Positions 20,273-29,938 of a DNA stretch of 64,000 bases are shown in pieces. Both the position numbers and the translations under genes were made by a program. A model generated the notes under the pieces. It searched no databases. It was not told the DNA's origin and saw only the letters and a list, made by a program, of their open reading frames with translations. The stretch covers positions 1 to 64,000 of the forward strand of contig DATIEP010000072.1 of NCBI GenBank assembly GCA_035455745.1, in the 5' to 3' direction. Origin of the DNA: JADGGM01 sp027307005 (GTDB lineage Bacteria; Gemmatimonadota; Gemmatimonadetes; Gemmatimonadales; Gemmatimonadaceae). Within the stretch, counting starts at the first letter, position 1; every line of letters starts with the position of its first letter.

Positions 20273-21696
20273 GCCGGATGCGCGCGTGCTGGACGATCGC
20301 AGCCGCGGCCGCCGTCGGCGCGGCGCCGATCGCGGCGCAGCAACCGTCGCAGGCGCCCGCGCCGTCGGGGCAGTGCCAGCTGGTCTACGCGGCGCGCGAT
20401 TCCGCGAGCCCGCCGCGCGTCTCGGCCACGAAGTTGCCGAGCGGCCAGTACAACACGTTCCTGGGCGGCGGCGTGATCGCGCGGTGTCCGGCCCAGAACA
20501 TGACGCTCATCGCCGACAGCGCCGAGAACTACGGCGACCAGAAGCTGCTCCACCTGATCGGCCACGTGCACTATACGGAGCCCCGCCTAACGGAAGACTC
20601 CGAGCTCGCCGACTACGACCAGGCCGACGAACACCTCGTGGCCGACGGCAAGGTGCACGCGGTCCTGCCGAGCGGCACGACGCTGGACGGGCCGCACGTC
20701 GACTACTATCGCGTGGCGCCGAACATCCGCTCCGAGGCGCGAATGGTGGCCACCGGTCGGCCGACGATCACGATCATCGAGCACGATTCCACCGGGAAGC
20801 CCTCGCAACCCATGACCGTCGTCGCCAATTCGGTCGACATGGAGGGCGACACGCTGACGTATGCCTCGATGCACGTCATCATCACGCGCACCGATGTCAT
20901 CGCCACCGGTGATTCGGCGGCAATGAACAGCGCCACCGAGTTCGCGCGATTGATGAAGCACCCCGTGATCAAGGCGCGCGGCGACCGGCCGTTCACCCTC
21001 AGCGGCGACCTCATCGATCTGTACGGCCGAAACAAGGCCATCGATCGCGTCATCTCGCGCGGCAACGCAAAAAGCGTGAGCAAGGATGCGACCCTCACCG
21101 GTGACACACTCGACTTTGCCATGGCGCAAGGCCGGCTCCAGCGCGTACACGCATGGGGAAAGAACCGGGCGCACGCCTTCAATCCGACCTACGACATGGT
21201 CGCCGACTCGCTCGACGTGCGGATGCCGGACCAGCGGCTGCGCGAAATCCACGCGTTGCGCGACGCGTATGCGCAGAGCGCTCCCGACACCACGAAGATT
21301 CACACGAGCGAACACGATTGGTTGCGAGGCGATACCATTTACGCCTACTTCGACAGCTCGGCCAAAGCACTCGCGGACACGTCGACGCAACCGGAAATCA
21401 AACGCCTCATCTCCTTCGGACACGCGCGGTCGTTCTACCAGATCGCATCCAAGGACACGACGGCGATCGGCCCCTCGATCAACTATGTGCGCGGCGATCG
21501 GATCCAGGTGGCGTTCCTGAATCGCGAAGTACAGACGGTCACGATCACGGGGCAGGCGACCGGCGTCTACCTCGATCCGGCAAAGCCGCCGCGCGACACG
21601 ACGAAGAAGGGCAACGCGGACACGGCCGCCGTCAAGTCGCCTAACCGAGCGCCGAAGCCCAAGGCGGACACGGCGCGGGGAGGGGCGTTCCGATGA
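20269..21696 (+). CDS. lptA: OstA/LptA-type periplasmic LPS transport protein, longer than usual
   Basis: This 475-residue protein starts with a signal peptide (ACWTIAAAAAVGAAPIAAQQ). The body repeats OstA-like beta units: LIADSAENYGDQKLLHLIGHVHY, GDTLTYASMHVII, LSGDLIDLYGRNKAIDRVISRGNAKSV and SLDVRMPDQRLREIHAL. E. coli LptA is about 185 residues, so this form is more than twice as long and may span more of the periplasm. The C-terminus is a charged, Lys/Pro-rich tail. The GTG at 20269 overlaps the lptC stop; an ATG nine bases later is an alternative. Confidence 0.8.
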   Translation: MSRMRACWTIAAAAAVGAAPIAAQQPSQAPAPSGQCQLVYAARDSASPPRVSATKLPSGQYNTFLGGGVIARCPAQNMTLIADSAENYGDQKLLHLIGHVHYTEPRLTEDSELADYDQADEHLVADGKVHAVLPSGTTLDGPHVDYYRVAPNIRSEARMVATGRPTITIIEHDSTGKPSQPMTVVANSVDMEGDTLTYASMHVIITRTDVIATGDSAAMNSATEFARLMKHPVIKARGDRPFTLSGDLIDLYGRNKAIDRVISRGNAKSVSKDATLTGDTLDFAMAQGRLQRVHAWGKNRAHAFNPTYDMVADSLDVRMPDQRLREIHALRDAYAQSAPDTTKIHTSEHDWLRGDTIYAYFDSSAKALADTSTQPEIKRLISFGHARSFYQIASKDTTAIGPSINYVRGDRIQVAFLNREVQTVTITGQATGVYLDPAKPPRDTTKKGNADTAAVKSPNRAPKPKADTARGGAFR

Positions 21697-22940
21697 GCGA
21701 TTCGATGCATCTCCCCGAACAGGTGGAGCAGTTCATCGAGGAAAAATCGCGCGGCGATCGTTCGGTGGCGCTCGCGATGAAAGCGCTGGTCACCGCGGCG
21801 CGCGATACCGGCGAAGCGTCGTTCAACGACGTGGCCATTCAGTATCGCGACGTCCATCTCGCGATGGTCCGCGAGGCGGGCGGTGACGCGGATCACGAGG
21901 CCGGCCGTCTGAGCCTCGACGAGGTGCGGAGCCATCTGGCGAAAACCGTCTTGCCGCGGTTGGTGAACGAAGGGCTCATCATGCTGCCGCCGGGCGGCCT
22001 CACGTCACCCGATGCGTTGATCCGCATCGTCGATCGCTACTGGCGCGCCCTCGAGCCGTTCCGGGCGGAGATCAAAGCATCGCAGGTCGGACCGATGCTC
22101 CGCCACATCGACGAGCAGGCCGCGCTCCGGCGCACCGGGGCCCACATCGCCGTTGCGCCGCAGCCGTCGACGAGCGTCCTCGAAGCCATCGGGCTCGTCA
22201 AATCGTATCGCCGCCGGAAGGTTGTGAACGACGTGGCCTTACGCTTGCAACAGGGGGAGATCGTTGGTCTCCTGGGCCCGAACGGAGCAGGGAAGACCAC
22301 CACGTTCTACATGATCGTCGGCCTCATCGCGCCGCAGGAGGGTCGCATCCTCCTCGACGGTGTCGACATCACGGAAATGCCCATGTTCAAGCGCGCGCGA
22401 CAGGGCATCGGATACCTTTCTCAGGAGCCGTCCGTATTCCGCAAACTCACGGTCGAAGAAAACCTTCTCGCCATACTCGAGACGCTCAAGCTGACGCCCG
22501 AAGAGCGGCATCGCCGGCTCGAAGAGTTGTTGGACGAACTGGGGATCAAACGCTTGCGGGGCAACAAAGCGTATTCGTTGTCGGGCGGTGAGCGACGACG
22601 CCTCGAGATCACGCGCGCGTTGGTCACGCAGCCCAAATTCATGATGCTCGATGAGCCGTTCGCGGGAGTCGATCCCATCGCCGTCCACGACATTCAATCG
22701 ATCGTCGCCGGGTTACGCCAGCGACACATTGGAGTCCTCATCAGCGACCACAACGTCGAGCAGACACTGGACATCGTGGACCGCGCATACATCATGTTCG
22801 ATGGGCAAGTGAAGGTGTCGGGGAGCGTGCAAGAACTGGTGTTCGACGACGAAGTGGCGCGCATCTATCTCGGGCCCACACTCACGGCCCGCCTGCGCTC
22901 GCGCTTCGCGTTGCGGCACGATAGCGTCGAGGTGTCATGA
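21693..22940 (+). CDS. lptB: LPS export ABC transporter ATPase LptB with an extra N-terminal domain
   Basis: This 415-residue protein carries an ABC ATPase from about residue 160 with Walker A GPNGAGKTT (195-203), LSGGERRRLEITRAL and LDEPFAGVDPIAV, which closely match LptB. LptB is normally about 240 residues. The first 155 residues form an additional mostly helical region (ARDTGEASFNDVAIQYRDVH, then EVRSHLAKTVLPRLVNEGLI) resembling a winged-helix-like module. The ATG overlapping the lptA stop (ATGA) argues that the extension is real. It powers LPS extraction from the inner membrane with LptF/G, which are not in this window. Confidence 0.9.
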   Translation: MSDSMHLPEQVEQFIEEKSRGDRSVALAMKALVTAARDTGEASFNDVAIQYRDVHLAMVREAGGDADHEAGRLSLDEVRSHLAKTVLPRLVNEGLIMLPPGGLTSPDALIRIVDRYWRALEPFRAEIKASQVGPMLRHIDEQAALRRTGAHIAVAPQPSTSVLEAIGLVKSYRRRKVVNDVALRLQQGEIVGLLGPNGAGKTTTFYMIVGLIAPQEGRILLDGVDITEMPMFKRARQGIGYLSQEPSVFRKLTVEENLLAILETLKLTPEERHRRLEELLDELGIKRLRGNKAYSLSGGERRRLEITRALVTQPKFMMLDEPFAGVDPIAVHDIQSIVAGLRQRHIGVLISDHNVEQTLDIVDRAYIMFDGQVKVSGSVQELVFDDEVARIYLGPTLTARLRSRFALRHDSVEVS

Positions 22941-24394
22941 AGACCGGCATGCATCAAAGCACGCAGCTCCGCCAGGAGCTGAAGATCAATCCACGCCTCT
23001 ATCAGGCGATGGATCTGTTGTACATGCCGCTGCTCGATCTCCAGCAACACCTCAAGCAGGAGCTCCTCAACAACCCGTTCCTCGAGATGGTGGAGCCCGA
23101 GGAGGAAGAAGAAGAGGAGACGGCGTCCGAGACTGAAACCCCGACCGAAGAAAAGAAAGACCCCGACGAAATCGACTGGGAAGAAATTCTCCTCAATGGC
23201 TTCGACACGGGCGGCCAGCCGGAAGAGCGCGAGGAGAAGGAATACTTCGAGCCGGTCACCGTCGACAGCCGTGATTTAGGCGACCACCTGCGCGATCAGG
23301 TCACGCTGCTCGATCTCACGCCCAGGCAGATGCTGCTGGCCGACGAAGTGATCGGCAACATCAACGAAGACGGCTATCTCGCGTGCTCCGTCGCAGACAT
23401 TCGCGCGGGCGTGAACGAAGTGCTCGAGAACCACGCCGCCGAATCCGATCGCGATCCGGAAGACGTGCCGAGCTACACCGATCAAGAAGTCGAAGAAATG
23501 CTCGGCGTGATACAGGGGCTGGATCCGCCGGGCGTCGGCGCGCGCGATCTGCGCGAATGCCTCTTGTTGCAACTGCGCGAGGCGGGACTCGAACAGTCGG
23601 TGCCGTACCGGCTCGTCCGCGACTCCTTCGATGAGTTGATCAACCACCGGTGGAGCGAGATCTCCAAGCGCTTCGGCATCAGCCAGGCAGACGTGCAGAA
23701 GGCCGCCGACGAAATCGCGAAGCTCGACCCCAAACCGGGTCTCGTGTACAGCGATTCGGGCGACAACTACATCATCCCGGATCTGGTGGTCGACAAGATC
23801 GACGGGCAGTATCACGTCTTCCTGAACGACGCGAATCTCCCGCGTCTCAAGCTCAGTAAGGCGTATCAGGAAATCGCCCGCGACAAGAAGAAGTTCGACG
23901 GCGAGAACAAGGAGTTCATCTCCAACAAGCTCAACTCCGCCAACTGGATGATCCAGGCCATCGAGCAGCGGCGGCAGACGATGCTCAAGGTGATGAACTT
24001 CATCGTCGACCGGCAGCGCGACTTCTTCGAGAAGGGCGTGCAGTACCTCAAGCCGCTCACGCTGCGCGAAGTGGCGGAAGTGATCAACATGCACGAGTCC
24101 ACGGTGAGCCGGGTGACCAACGAGAAGTTCGTGCAGACGCCGCGGGGCGTGCTGCCGCTCAAGTACTTCTTCTCGTCGGGCCTGTCGACCACGGGCGGCG
24201 AAGATGTCTCGGCGCGCGGCATCAAGGCGCAGATCGAAAAGCTGGTGTCGGACGAGGACCCCAAGCGGCCGCTCACCGACCAGGCGATCGTGAACATTCT
24301 CAAGGAGAGCGGCGTCCAGATCGCCCGGCGCACCGTGGCCAAGTACCGCGATCAGTTAGGCGTGCTCTCGGCCCGGATGCGCAAGCGCGTATGA
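22937..24394 (+). CDS. rpoN: RNA polymerase sigma-54 factor
   Basis: This 485-residue sigma factor has the glutamine/leucine-rich activator-interacting N-terminus (STQLRQELKINPRLYQAMDLLYMPLLDLQQHLKQEL, shown in part), a very acidic linker (about residues 55-95), a core-binding region, a helix-turn-helix (EVAEVINMHESTVSRVTNEK) and the C-terminal RpoN box (ARRTVAKYRDQLGV). rpoN next to lptB is a widespread arrangement. The ATG overlaps the lptB stop. It recognises -24/-12 promoters. I found none convincingly in this window. Confidence 0.96.
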   Translation: MKTGMHQSTQLRQELKINPRLYQAMDLLYMPLLDLQQHLKQELLNNPFLEMVEPEEEEEEETASETETPTEEKKDPDEIDWEEILLNGFDTGGQPEEREEKEYFEPVTVDSRDLGDHLRDQVTLLDLTPRQMLLADEVIGNINEDGYLACSVADIRAGVNEVLENHAAESDRDPEDVPSYTDQEVEEMLGVIQGLDPPGVGARDLRECLLLQLREAGLEQSVPYRLVRDSFDELINHRWSEISKRFGISQADVQKAADEIAKLDPKPGLVYSDSGDNYIIPDLVVDKIDGQYHVFLNDANLPRLKLSKAYQEIARDKKKFDGENKEFISNKLNSANWMIQAIEQRRQTMLKVMNFIVDRQRDFFEKGVQYLKPLTLREVAEVINMHESTVSRVTNEKFVQTPRGVLPLKYFFSSGLSTTGGEDVSARGIKAQIEKLVSDEDPKRPLTDQAIVNILKESGVQIARRTVAKYRDQLGVLSARMRKRV

Positions 24395-24421
24395 GCGCTG
24401 CCCTCGCGGGGCGGAGGCGTC

Positions 24422-25429
24422 GTGCCTAACGCTCCGGCCGCCATGCCCGTCCTCGATCGCCCGTACGCGCTGCCCGAGCGGCCGGTGGACGTGTCCGTGC
24501 TCGTTCCCGCCAAGGACGAAGCGGAGAATCTGCCGCTGTTCATGGAGCAGGCCGCGGCCGCGTTCGCAACGGCGCCGGCGTCGTTCGAGGTCGTGGTCGT
24601 GGACGACGGCTCGATCGATGCCACCTGGCAGGTGCTCGAAGAGCTCGCCACGCGCTATCCGTTCCTGCGCATCGCGCGACACCGCCGGCGGCGCGGCATT
24701 GCCGACGCGTTGCGTACCGGATACCTCGAGGCGCGGGGCCGGGTGATGGTGTTCTATCCCGCGGATCTGCAGTACAAGCCCGAGGACATCCCGCGCCTCG
24801 TCGCGCCGATCCTCGCCGGCGACGCCGACATGGTGACGGGCTACAAGCAGGGCAAGTACGAGAAGGCGTTCGTATCGCGCATCTACAATGGGCTGAGCCG
24901 CGCGTTGTTCGACCTCCCGGTGCGCGATCTCAATTCGGTGAAGGCCTACCGCCGCGAAGTGATGGACGCGATTCCCGTTAGGCCGGACTGGCACCGCTAC
25001 ATGATCGCGATCGCCGCCGCGCAGGGCTTCACGGTCACGGAAGTGCCGGTGCCGCTCTACCCGCGCCACGCCGGACGCTCCAAGTTCGGCATCGCGCGCA
25101 TCCCCGTGGGCGTCCTGGACATGCTCGCGGTGTGGTTCGAGCTGCGCTTCGGACAGAAGCCGCTGCTGCTGTTCGGCATGGTGGGCGCGGCGCTCTTCAT
25201 CATCGGGGTGCTGGCCGGCATCGTCGCCCTGGCCATGCTCGCCCTCCGCGACGTGGGCGTGCGTGCGGTGTGGACGGTGATCCAGACCTGCCTCATTCTC
25301 GGCTCGATCTTCTTCGCCGCCGGCTTGTTAGGCGAGCAGATCGCCGGCCAGCGCGCGGAGCTGCGCGAGCTTCAACGCCGCGTGGACGAGGCGCGCGGCG
25401 GCGCCGACGACCACGTCGAGCGAGGTTAG
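24422..25429 (+). CDS. family 2 glycosyltransferase with C-terminal membrane segments
   Basis: This 335-residue protein has a GT-A domain (VSVLVPAKDEAENLP, VVVVDDGSIDATW) and the later ADLQYKPEDI metal-binding region, followed by two membrane helices around 255-320 (LLLFGMVGAALFIIGVLAGI and CLILGSIFFAAGLLG) and a short coiled tail. This layout matches polyprenyl-phosphate sugar transferases. The GTG start is inside GTGCCTAAC and the TAG stop inside GTTAGGC, both copies of the iterated heptamer. It opens a five-gene sugar cluster. Confidence 0.88.
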   Translation: MPNAPAAMPVLDRPYALPERPVDVSVLVPAKDEAENLPLFMEQAAAAFATAPASFEVVVVDDGSIDATWQVLEELATRYPFLRIARHRRRRGIADALRTGYLEARGRVMVFYPADLQYKPEDIPRLVAPILAGDADMVTGYKQGKYEKAFVSRIYNGLSRALFDLPVRDLNSVKAYRREVMDAIPVRPDWHRYMIAIAAAQGFTVTEVPVPLYPRHAGRSKFGIARIPVGVLDMLAVWFELRFGQKPLLLFGMVGAALFIIGVLAGIVALAMLALRDVGVRAVWTVIQTCLILGSIFFAAGLLGEQIAGQRAELRELQRRVDEARGGADDHVERG

Positions 25430-25433
25430 GCAC

Positions 25434-26603
25434 GTGCGCGTGCTCTTTCTCGCCCACTCGTTCCCGCGCACCGCGGGCGATGCGGCGGGGTCGTTCCTCT
25501 TGCGCCTCGCCCAGGCCCTCGAGGCCGAAGGCATCACCGTGCAGGTCGTCGCGCCGGCGGCGCCGGGCCTGGCCGACGCCGAGCAGTTCGACGGCGTCGG
25601 CGTCGAACGGTTCCGCTATGCGCCGCGGCGCTTCGAGCGCCTCGCCTATACCGGCACCATGGCGCAGGACGTGCGCGATTCCTGGAGCGCGCGCCTCACC
25701 ATGCTCAGCTTCCTCGGCTCGGAATTCGTGAGCGCGGTCCGATCCGGCCGCCGCTTCCAGCCGGATCTCGTGCACGCGCACTGGTGGTTCCCCGGAGGAC
25801 TCGTCGGCACGTGGGTGGCGTCGATGGCCGGCGTGCCGCTCATCACCACGCTGCACGGCAGCGACGTGCGCCTCGCCCGCACCGTCGTCGGCGCGCGCCC
25901 GGTCTTCCGCCACGTGCTGCGGCACTCGGCGGCCGTGACCGCCGTGTCCAACTGGCTGGCGGGCGAAGCCGGCGCCGTCCTGCCTAACTTGAAACCGGTC
26001 GTTGCGCCGATGCCCGTCGACACGACGCTCTTCGCGCCGGGCAGCGACCGCTCGACCGATCGGCTGTTGTTCGTTGGGCGCCTCAACGCGCAGAAAGGCG
26101 TGTCGACCCTCATCGATGCGCTGCCGGCGATACACGAGCCCTACACCGTGGACATCATCGGCGACGGCCCCGACCGCACGTCGCTCGAAGCGCACGCGAG
26201 AGAGCTGCACGTGGCGGATCGCATCAGGTGGCACGGCGCGCTTCCGCACGCCGCGTTGCCGCCGTTCTATCAGCGCGCGGCCGTACTGGTCGTGCCGTCG
26301 ATCGACGAAGGGTTGGGCCTCGTGGCCGTCGAAGGACAGATCTGCGCCACACCCATCATCGCCGCCAACTCCGGCGGTCTCGGCGACATCGTGCGCAATG
26401 GCCAGACGGGCGTGCTCGTGCCGCCCCTGGATGCGCCCGCGCTCGCGAGCGCCATCGACGACATGCTCGCGAATCCGGATCGCGCACAGGAGCTCGGCGC
26501 TGCCGGCCGCGTGCACGCCCTCGCGTCGTTCGCGCCGGAATCGGCGGCGCGTCGCTACGCCATGCTCTATCGCTCCACGCTTGAGCACGCCAAGAAATCG
26601 TAG
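25434..26603 (+). CDS. family 4 (GT-B) glycosyltransferase
   Basis: This 389-residue protein has the N-terminal VLFLAHSFPRTAGDAAGSFL glycine loop and HAHWWFPGG, and a C-terminal Glycos_transf_1 domain with LLFVGRLNAQKGV, IIGDGPDR and the EGLGLVAVEGQ donor-sugar motif. It probably adds a sugar from a nucleotide donor in glycan or glycolipid assembly. The acceptor is unknown. The GTG start lies four bases after the previous stop, and its end overlaps the next gene by 23 bases. Confidence 0.9.
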   Translation: MRVLFLAHSFPRTAGDAAGSFLLRLAQALEAEGITVQVVAPAAPGLADAEQFDGVGVERFRYAPRRFERLAYTGTMAQDVRDSWSARLTMLSFLGSEFVSAVRSGRRFQPDLVHAHWWFPGGLVGTWVASMAGVPLITTLHGSDVRLARTVVGARPVFRHVLRHSAAVTAVSNWLAGEAGAVLPNLKPVVAPMPVDTTLFAPGSDRSTDRLLFVGRLNAQKGVSTLIDALPAIHEPYTVDIIGDGPDRTSLEAHARELHVADRIRWHGALPHAALPPFYQRAAVLVVPSIDEGLGLVAVEGQICATPIIAANSGGLGDIVRNGQTGVLVPPLDAPALASAIDDMLANPDRAQELGAAGRVHALASFAPESAARRYAMLYRSTLEHAKKS

Positions 26604-27555
26604 GCTGCTGTTCTGGGCCAAGATCGTGTTCGCCATCGCCGTCGTCGTGGCCGTGGCATACGCACTCGTGCGCGAGTGGCAGCCCGTGACCGCCGCGATG
26701 CACGAGGCCCGCCCGCGATGGAGCGTGCTCGCGCTCTCGGGCGCGATCGTCCTCGCGAACTACGCGCTGCTCATCGAAGCCTGGCGCGTCGTACTCGCCG
26801 GCTGGGAAGGGGAGCGCCGGGGCCCTGACGCGCCCAGACTCGGCTTCTGGGAAAGCGCGCGCATCTGGAGCGTCTCCAACCTCGGCCGCTACATCCCCGG
26901 GAAAGTCTGGCAAATGGGCTCGATGGCCGTCATGGCCCAGGAGCGCGGTGTCTCCGGCATCACGGCCGCGGGCGCCGCGGTCATCGTGACGCTCATCAAC
27001 ACGGTGGCCGGTTTCGTGGTGCTCGCGCTCACTGGCGCCGGCGCGCTGCACGTGCCTGCGTTGGGCATCGCGGTGATCGCGCTCCTGGGCGTCGGCCTGC
27101 TGCTCGCACCGCAGCTCATTCCATGGTTGGGCAGCCTGGCCGGACGCATCCTGCGCCGCCCGATCGTGCTCGGCCGAATCCCGCACACGGCCATCTGGAT
27201 CGCCGCGCTCATCTCCGCGGCGTCGTGGGTTGTATACGGAGTGGCGTTTCGGGTGATGGCCGTGGGGGTGCTCGGCGGCGCGACTGGCGCCGTTGGCACC
27301 TACATCGCAGTTTTCACGGCCTCCTATCTCGCCGGGTTTTTGGCGCTCATCGCGCCGGGTGGGGTCGGCGTACGGGAGATCGTGATGTTCGCCGGATTGC
27401 AGCGCGCCGGCTTCACCGGCGGCCAGGCGACACTGCTCGTCGTGTCGTCGCGCGTGTGGCTCACGATTCTCGAGATCGTCCCCGCAGTTCTTTTTCTGGC
27501 GCGCCAGTGGATGCGCCCGAGACGTTCCGATGGCCCAATCGAAAGCACGAGATAG
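26581..27555 (+). CDS. lysylphosphatidylglycerol synthase-like / UPF0104 flippase-type membrane protein
   Basis: This is a roughly 324-residue polytopic membrane protein with about eight hydrophobic helices, starting with LLFWAKIVFAIAVVVAVAYALV. Conserved features of the AglD/UPF0104 family are visible: WSVSNLGRYIPGKVW and APGGVGVREIVMFAGLQ. Such proteins sit in glycan clusters and may flip or transfer lipid-linked sugars. The TTG at 26581 is the best in-frame start; it overlaps the upstream gene, and no Shine-Dalgarno is clear. Its end overlaps the following gene. Confidence 0.75.
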   Translation: MSTPRNRRLLFWAKIVFAIAVVVAVAYALVREWQPVTAAMHEARPRWSVLALSGAIVLANYALLIEAWRVVLAGWEGERRGPDAPRLGFWESARIWSVSNLGRYIPGKVWQMGSMAVMAQERGVSGITAAGAAVIVTLINTVAGFVVLALTGAGALHVPALGIAVIALLGVGLLLAPQLIPWLGSLAGRILRRPIVLGRIPHTAIWIAALISAASWVVYGVAFRVMAVGVLGGATGAVGTYIAVFTASYLAGFLALIAPGGVGVREIVMFAGLQRAGFTGGQATLLVVSSRVWLTILEIVPAVLFLARQWMRPRRSDGPIESTR

Positions 27556-29938
27556 CCGCGTTGCGACCAAGACCGGCCGCGCCCCGGCGTTAGGCGAGCC
27601 GCGATTTGCCACCGCCTGGGCGGCCGTCGTGTACATCGTCGCGACGCTCATCCTCGCCTATCCGGCGCTCGTCGGGCGGTTCCTGGTCAATCCGTCGAGC
27701 GACCAGTACATCGGCGGCTACGCGTTCCGCGAATTCGCCGCAGCGTCGCTGCGCGCCGGACACGGGTTCCCGTTGTGGAACCCGTACCTGTTTGGAGGCA
27801 TGCCATACGTCGCCGCCATGAGCGGCGACATTTTCTATCCGACATTCCTGATGCGCATGATCATGCCCACCGACGTCGCCATGACGTGGGCATTCATCAT
27901 CCACATCATCCTCGCCGGACTCTTTACCTACATCCTGCTGCGCGCGTGCCGCTTCTCGTTCTACGGCGCGCTGACCGGCGGGCTCGTCTACATGATGGGC
28001 GGGCCGATCTCGTCGTACGTCTCGCCGGGGCACGACGGTAAACTCTACGTGAGCGCGCTCCTGCCGCTCGTGCTGTTCCTGCTCGTCCGCGCGATCCGCG
28101 ACGGCAAAGCCTGGTCGTACGGCGCGCTCGCCATCGTCATCGGACTCGCGTGTCTGAGCCCGCATCCGCAGCTCTTCCAGTACATGCTGCTCGTGAGCGG
28201 CGCGTTCGCACTCTGGCTCGCGTTCGGAAGCGACAACGCGCCGGCGTTGGAACGACGCCTCGCATTCAAGCGTCTCGGCGGCTCGCTCGTGGCCGTGTGC
28301 CTGGGCACGGTCATGGGCGCCATTCAATACACATCTGTGCTGCAGTACGTCCCGTGGTCGCCGCGTGCAGGAGGCTTGAGCGGCTGGGCGCACGCAACGT
28401 CGTATTCATTCCCGCCCGAAGAACTGATCAACACCTACATCCCGCAATTCACCGGGATGTTCGACCACTATTGGGGCCAGAACGGGATCCACCTGCACAG
28501 CGAATATCTGGGCGCGGTTGCACTCATGCTCGCTCTGCTCGGCGTCGTCTACGCGTGGAGGCCGGACCGCCGATCCTTCGGGCGATTCTGGTTCGTCACG
28601 TTCATCGTTGCGCTCCTCTGGTCGTTAGGCGGGTTCACGCCGTTCTATCACATCGTCTACGCGCTCGTGCCCGGGACGAAGTATTTTCGGGCGCCGAGCA
28701 CCATGATTTTCGTGGTGGGACTGTGCGTCGCCATCTTCGCGGCGTTCGGCGCCGAACGCCTGGAACGGGCCGACGTGACGCGACAATACGCCGTTGGCTG
28801 GCTCATTGCGGCCGCGGTCGTGCTGCTGCTCGGAGTCACCGGCATGTTGACCAACATCGCCTCCACCATCGCGCCGCCCGATCACCAAGAAGGAGTCGCG
28901 TTGAATGCGCCGCTCCTGTTAGTCGGCGCCGTGCGAACGGCCGTCTTCACCGCGATCGCGGCCGGCCTCCTACTGGTCCTTGTGCTCGGTAAGGCCAAGC
29001 GGGCGGTGATTGCATGGGGAGTGTTGGTCCTCACCGCCGCTGACCTGTGGAGCATCGAGCACCAGTACTGGATGTTCTCGGCGCCGGCAAAGGTGCTCTA
29101 CGCCGACAACGCGACCCTCGACTACGTCCGCAAGCAGCCAGTCCCTGGCCGCGTGCTGCAGCTCCCGGCCAACGCGCCTAACGCGCCGATCGCGCCGCAC
29201 GACCCGTTTCTCAAATTCAACGCCCTCATGGTGCAGCGCATTCGCACCGTGATGGGATATCACGGCAACGAGATCGGGCGGTACCAGGATCTGATCAATG
29301 CGCGCCTGACCGACCCGCAACTGTGGCGACTGCTGAACGTGAAGTACATTCTCACGAACCTGCCTGACATTCCGGACTCGGGCTTCACGAAGGTCGTCGG
29401 GCCGACGGAGGATGCGGCCGGCACCATGACGTACCTCTACACCGTGCCGACCGATGATCCGCCGGCGTGGGTCGCTCCTGTCATCGTCAAAGCGCCCGAC
29501 GATCAGACGCTGTCCGCCGTGCTCGACCCGCGATTCGACATCAGACGCGGCGCGATCTTCGACACGTCTGCCGCGGTGCAGGGGGCCAAGATCACAGCGC
29601 TACCGGAGCCGAGCACGGTGGACGCGACTGTCACGCGATACGATCCAGGACACATCGACGTCGACCTCAGCCAGCCGGCGCCCCATGGTTCCGCGCTCAT
29701 GGTATCGGAGAACTACTATCCGGGCTGGGTTGCCACGGCCGACGGGAAGCCTGCCGTCGTCGGACGCGCCGACTACGTGCTCATTGGTGTGGCGCTGCCT
29801 GATGGAACGCGGCACATCGATCTCACGTTCACGAGCGCCGCTTACGAGCGCGGAAAAGTGATCACCATCGTGGCCATACTCATCGCGCTGGCGATGCTGG
29901 CCGCCGGGATCACTCTCGACAAGAAGCAGCATGCCTGA
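27530..29938 (+). CDS. YfhO-family multi-pass membrane protein
   Basis: This 802-residue protein has about twelve membrane helices in the first 480 residues and one at the C-terminus, with a large extracytoplasmic domain between. Motifs typical of the family are NPSSDQYIGGYAFREFAA, FPLWNPYLFGGMPYVA and SENYYPGWVATADGKPA. The arrangement resembles GT-C transferases using polyprenyl-phosphate sugars. YfhO proteins take part in teichoic acid or glycolipid glycosylation elsewhere; the substrate here is unknown. It is coupled to the following polyprenol mannosyltransferase-like gene. Confidence 0.85.
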   Translation: MAQSKARDSRVATKTGRAPALGEPRFATAWAAVVYIVATLILAYPALVGRFLVNPSSDQYIGGYAFREFAAASLRAGHGFPLWNPYLFGGMPYVAAMSGDIFYPTFLMRMIMPTDVAMTWAFIIHIILAGLFTYILLRACRFSFYGALTGGLVYMMGGPISSYVSPGHDGKLYVSALLPLVLFLLVRAIRDGKAWSYGALAIVIGLACLSPHPQLFQYMLLVSGAFALWLAFGSDNAPALERRLAFKRLGGSLVAVCLGTVMGAIQYTSVLQYVPWSPRAGGLSGWAHATSYSFPPEELINTYIPQFTGMFDHYWGQNGIHLHSEYLGAVALMLALLGVVYAWRPDRRSFGRFWFVTFIVALLWSLGGFTPFYHIVYALVPGTKYFRAPSTMIFVVGLCVAIFAAFGAERLERADVTRQYAVGWLIAAAVVLLLGVTGMLTNIASTIAPPDHQEGVALNAPLLLVGAVRTAVFTAIAAGLLLVLVLGKAKRAVIAWGVLVLTAADLWSIEHQYWMFSAPAKVLYADNATLDYVRKQPVPGRVLQLPANAPNAPIAPHDPFLKFNALMVQRIRTVMGYHGNEIGRYQDLINARLTDPQLWRLLNVKYILTNLPDIPDSGFTKVVGPTEDAAGTMTYLYTVPTDDPPAWVAPVIVKAPDDQTLSAVLDPRFDIRRGAIFDTSAAVQGAKITALPEPSTVDATVTRYDPGHIDVDLSQPAPHGSALMVSENYYPGWVATADGKPAVVGRADYVLIGVALPDGTRHIDLTFTSAAYERGKVITIVAILIALAMLAAGITLDKKQHA

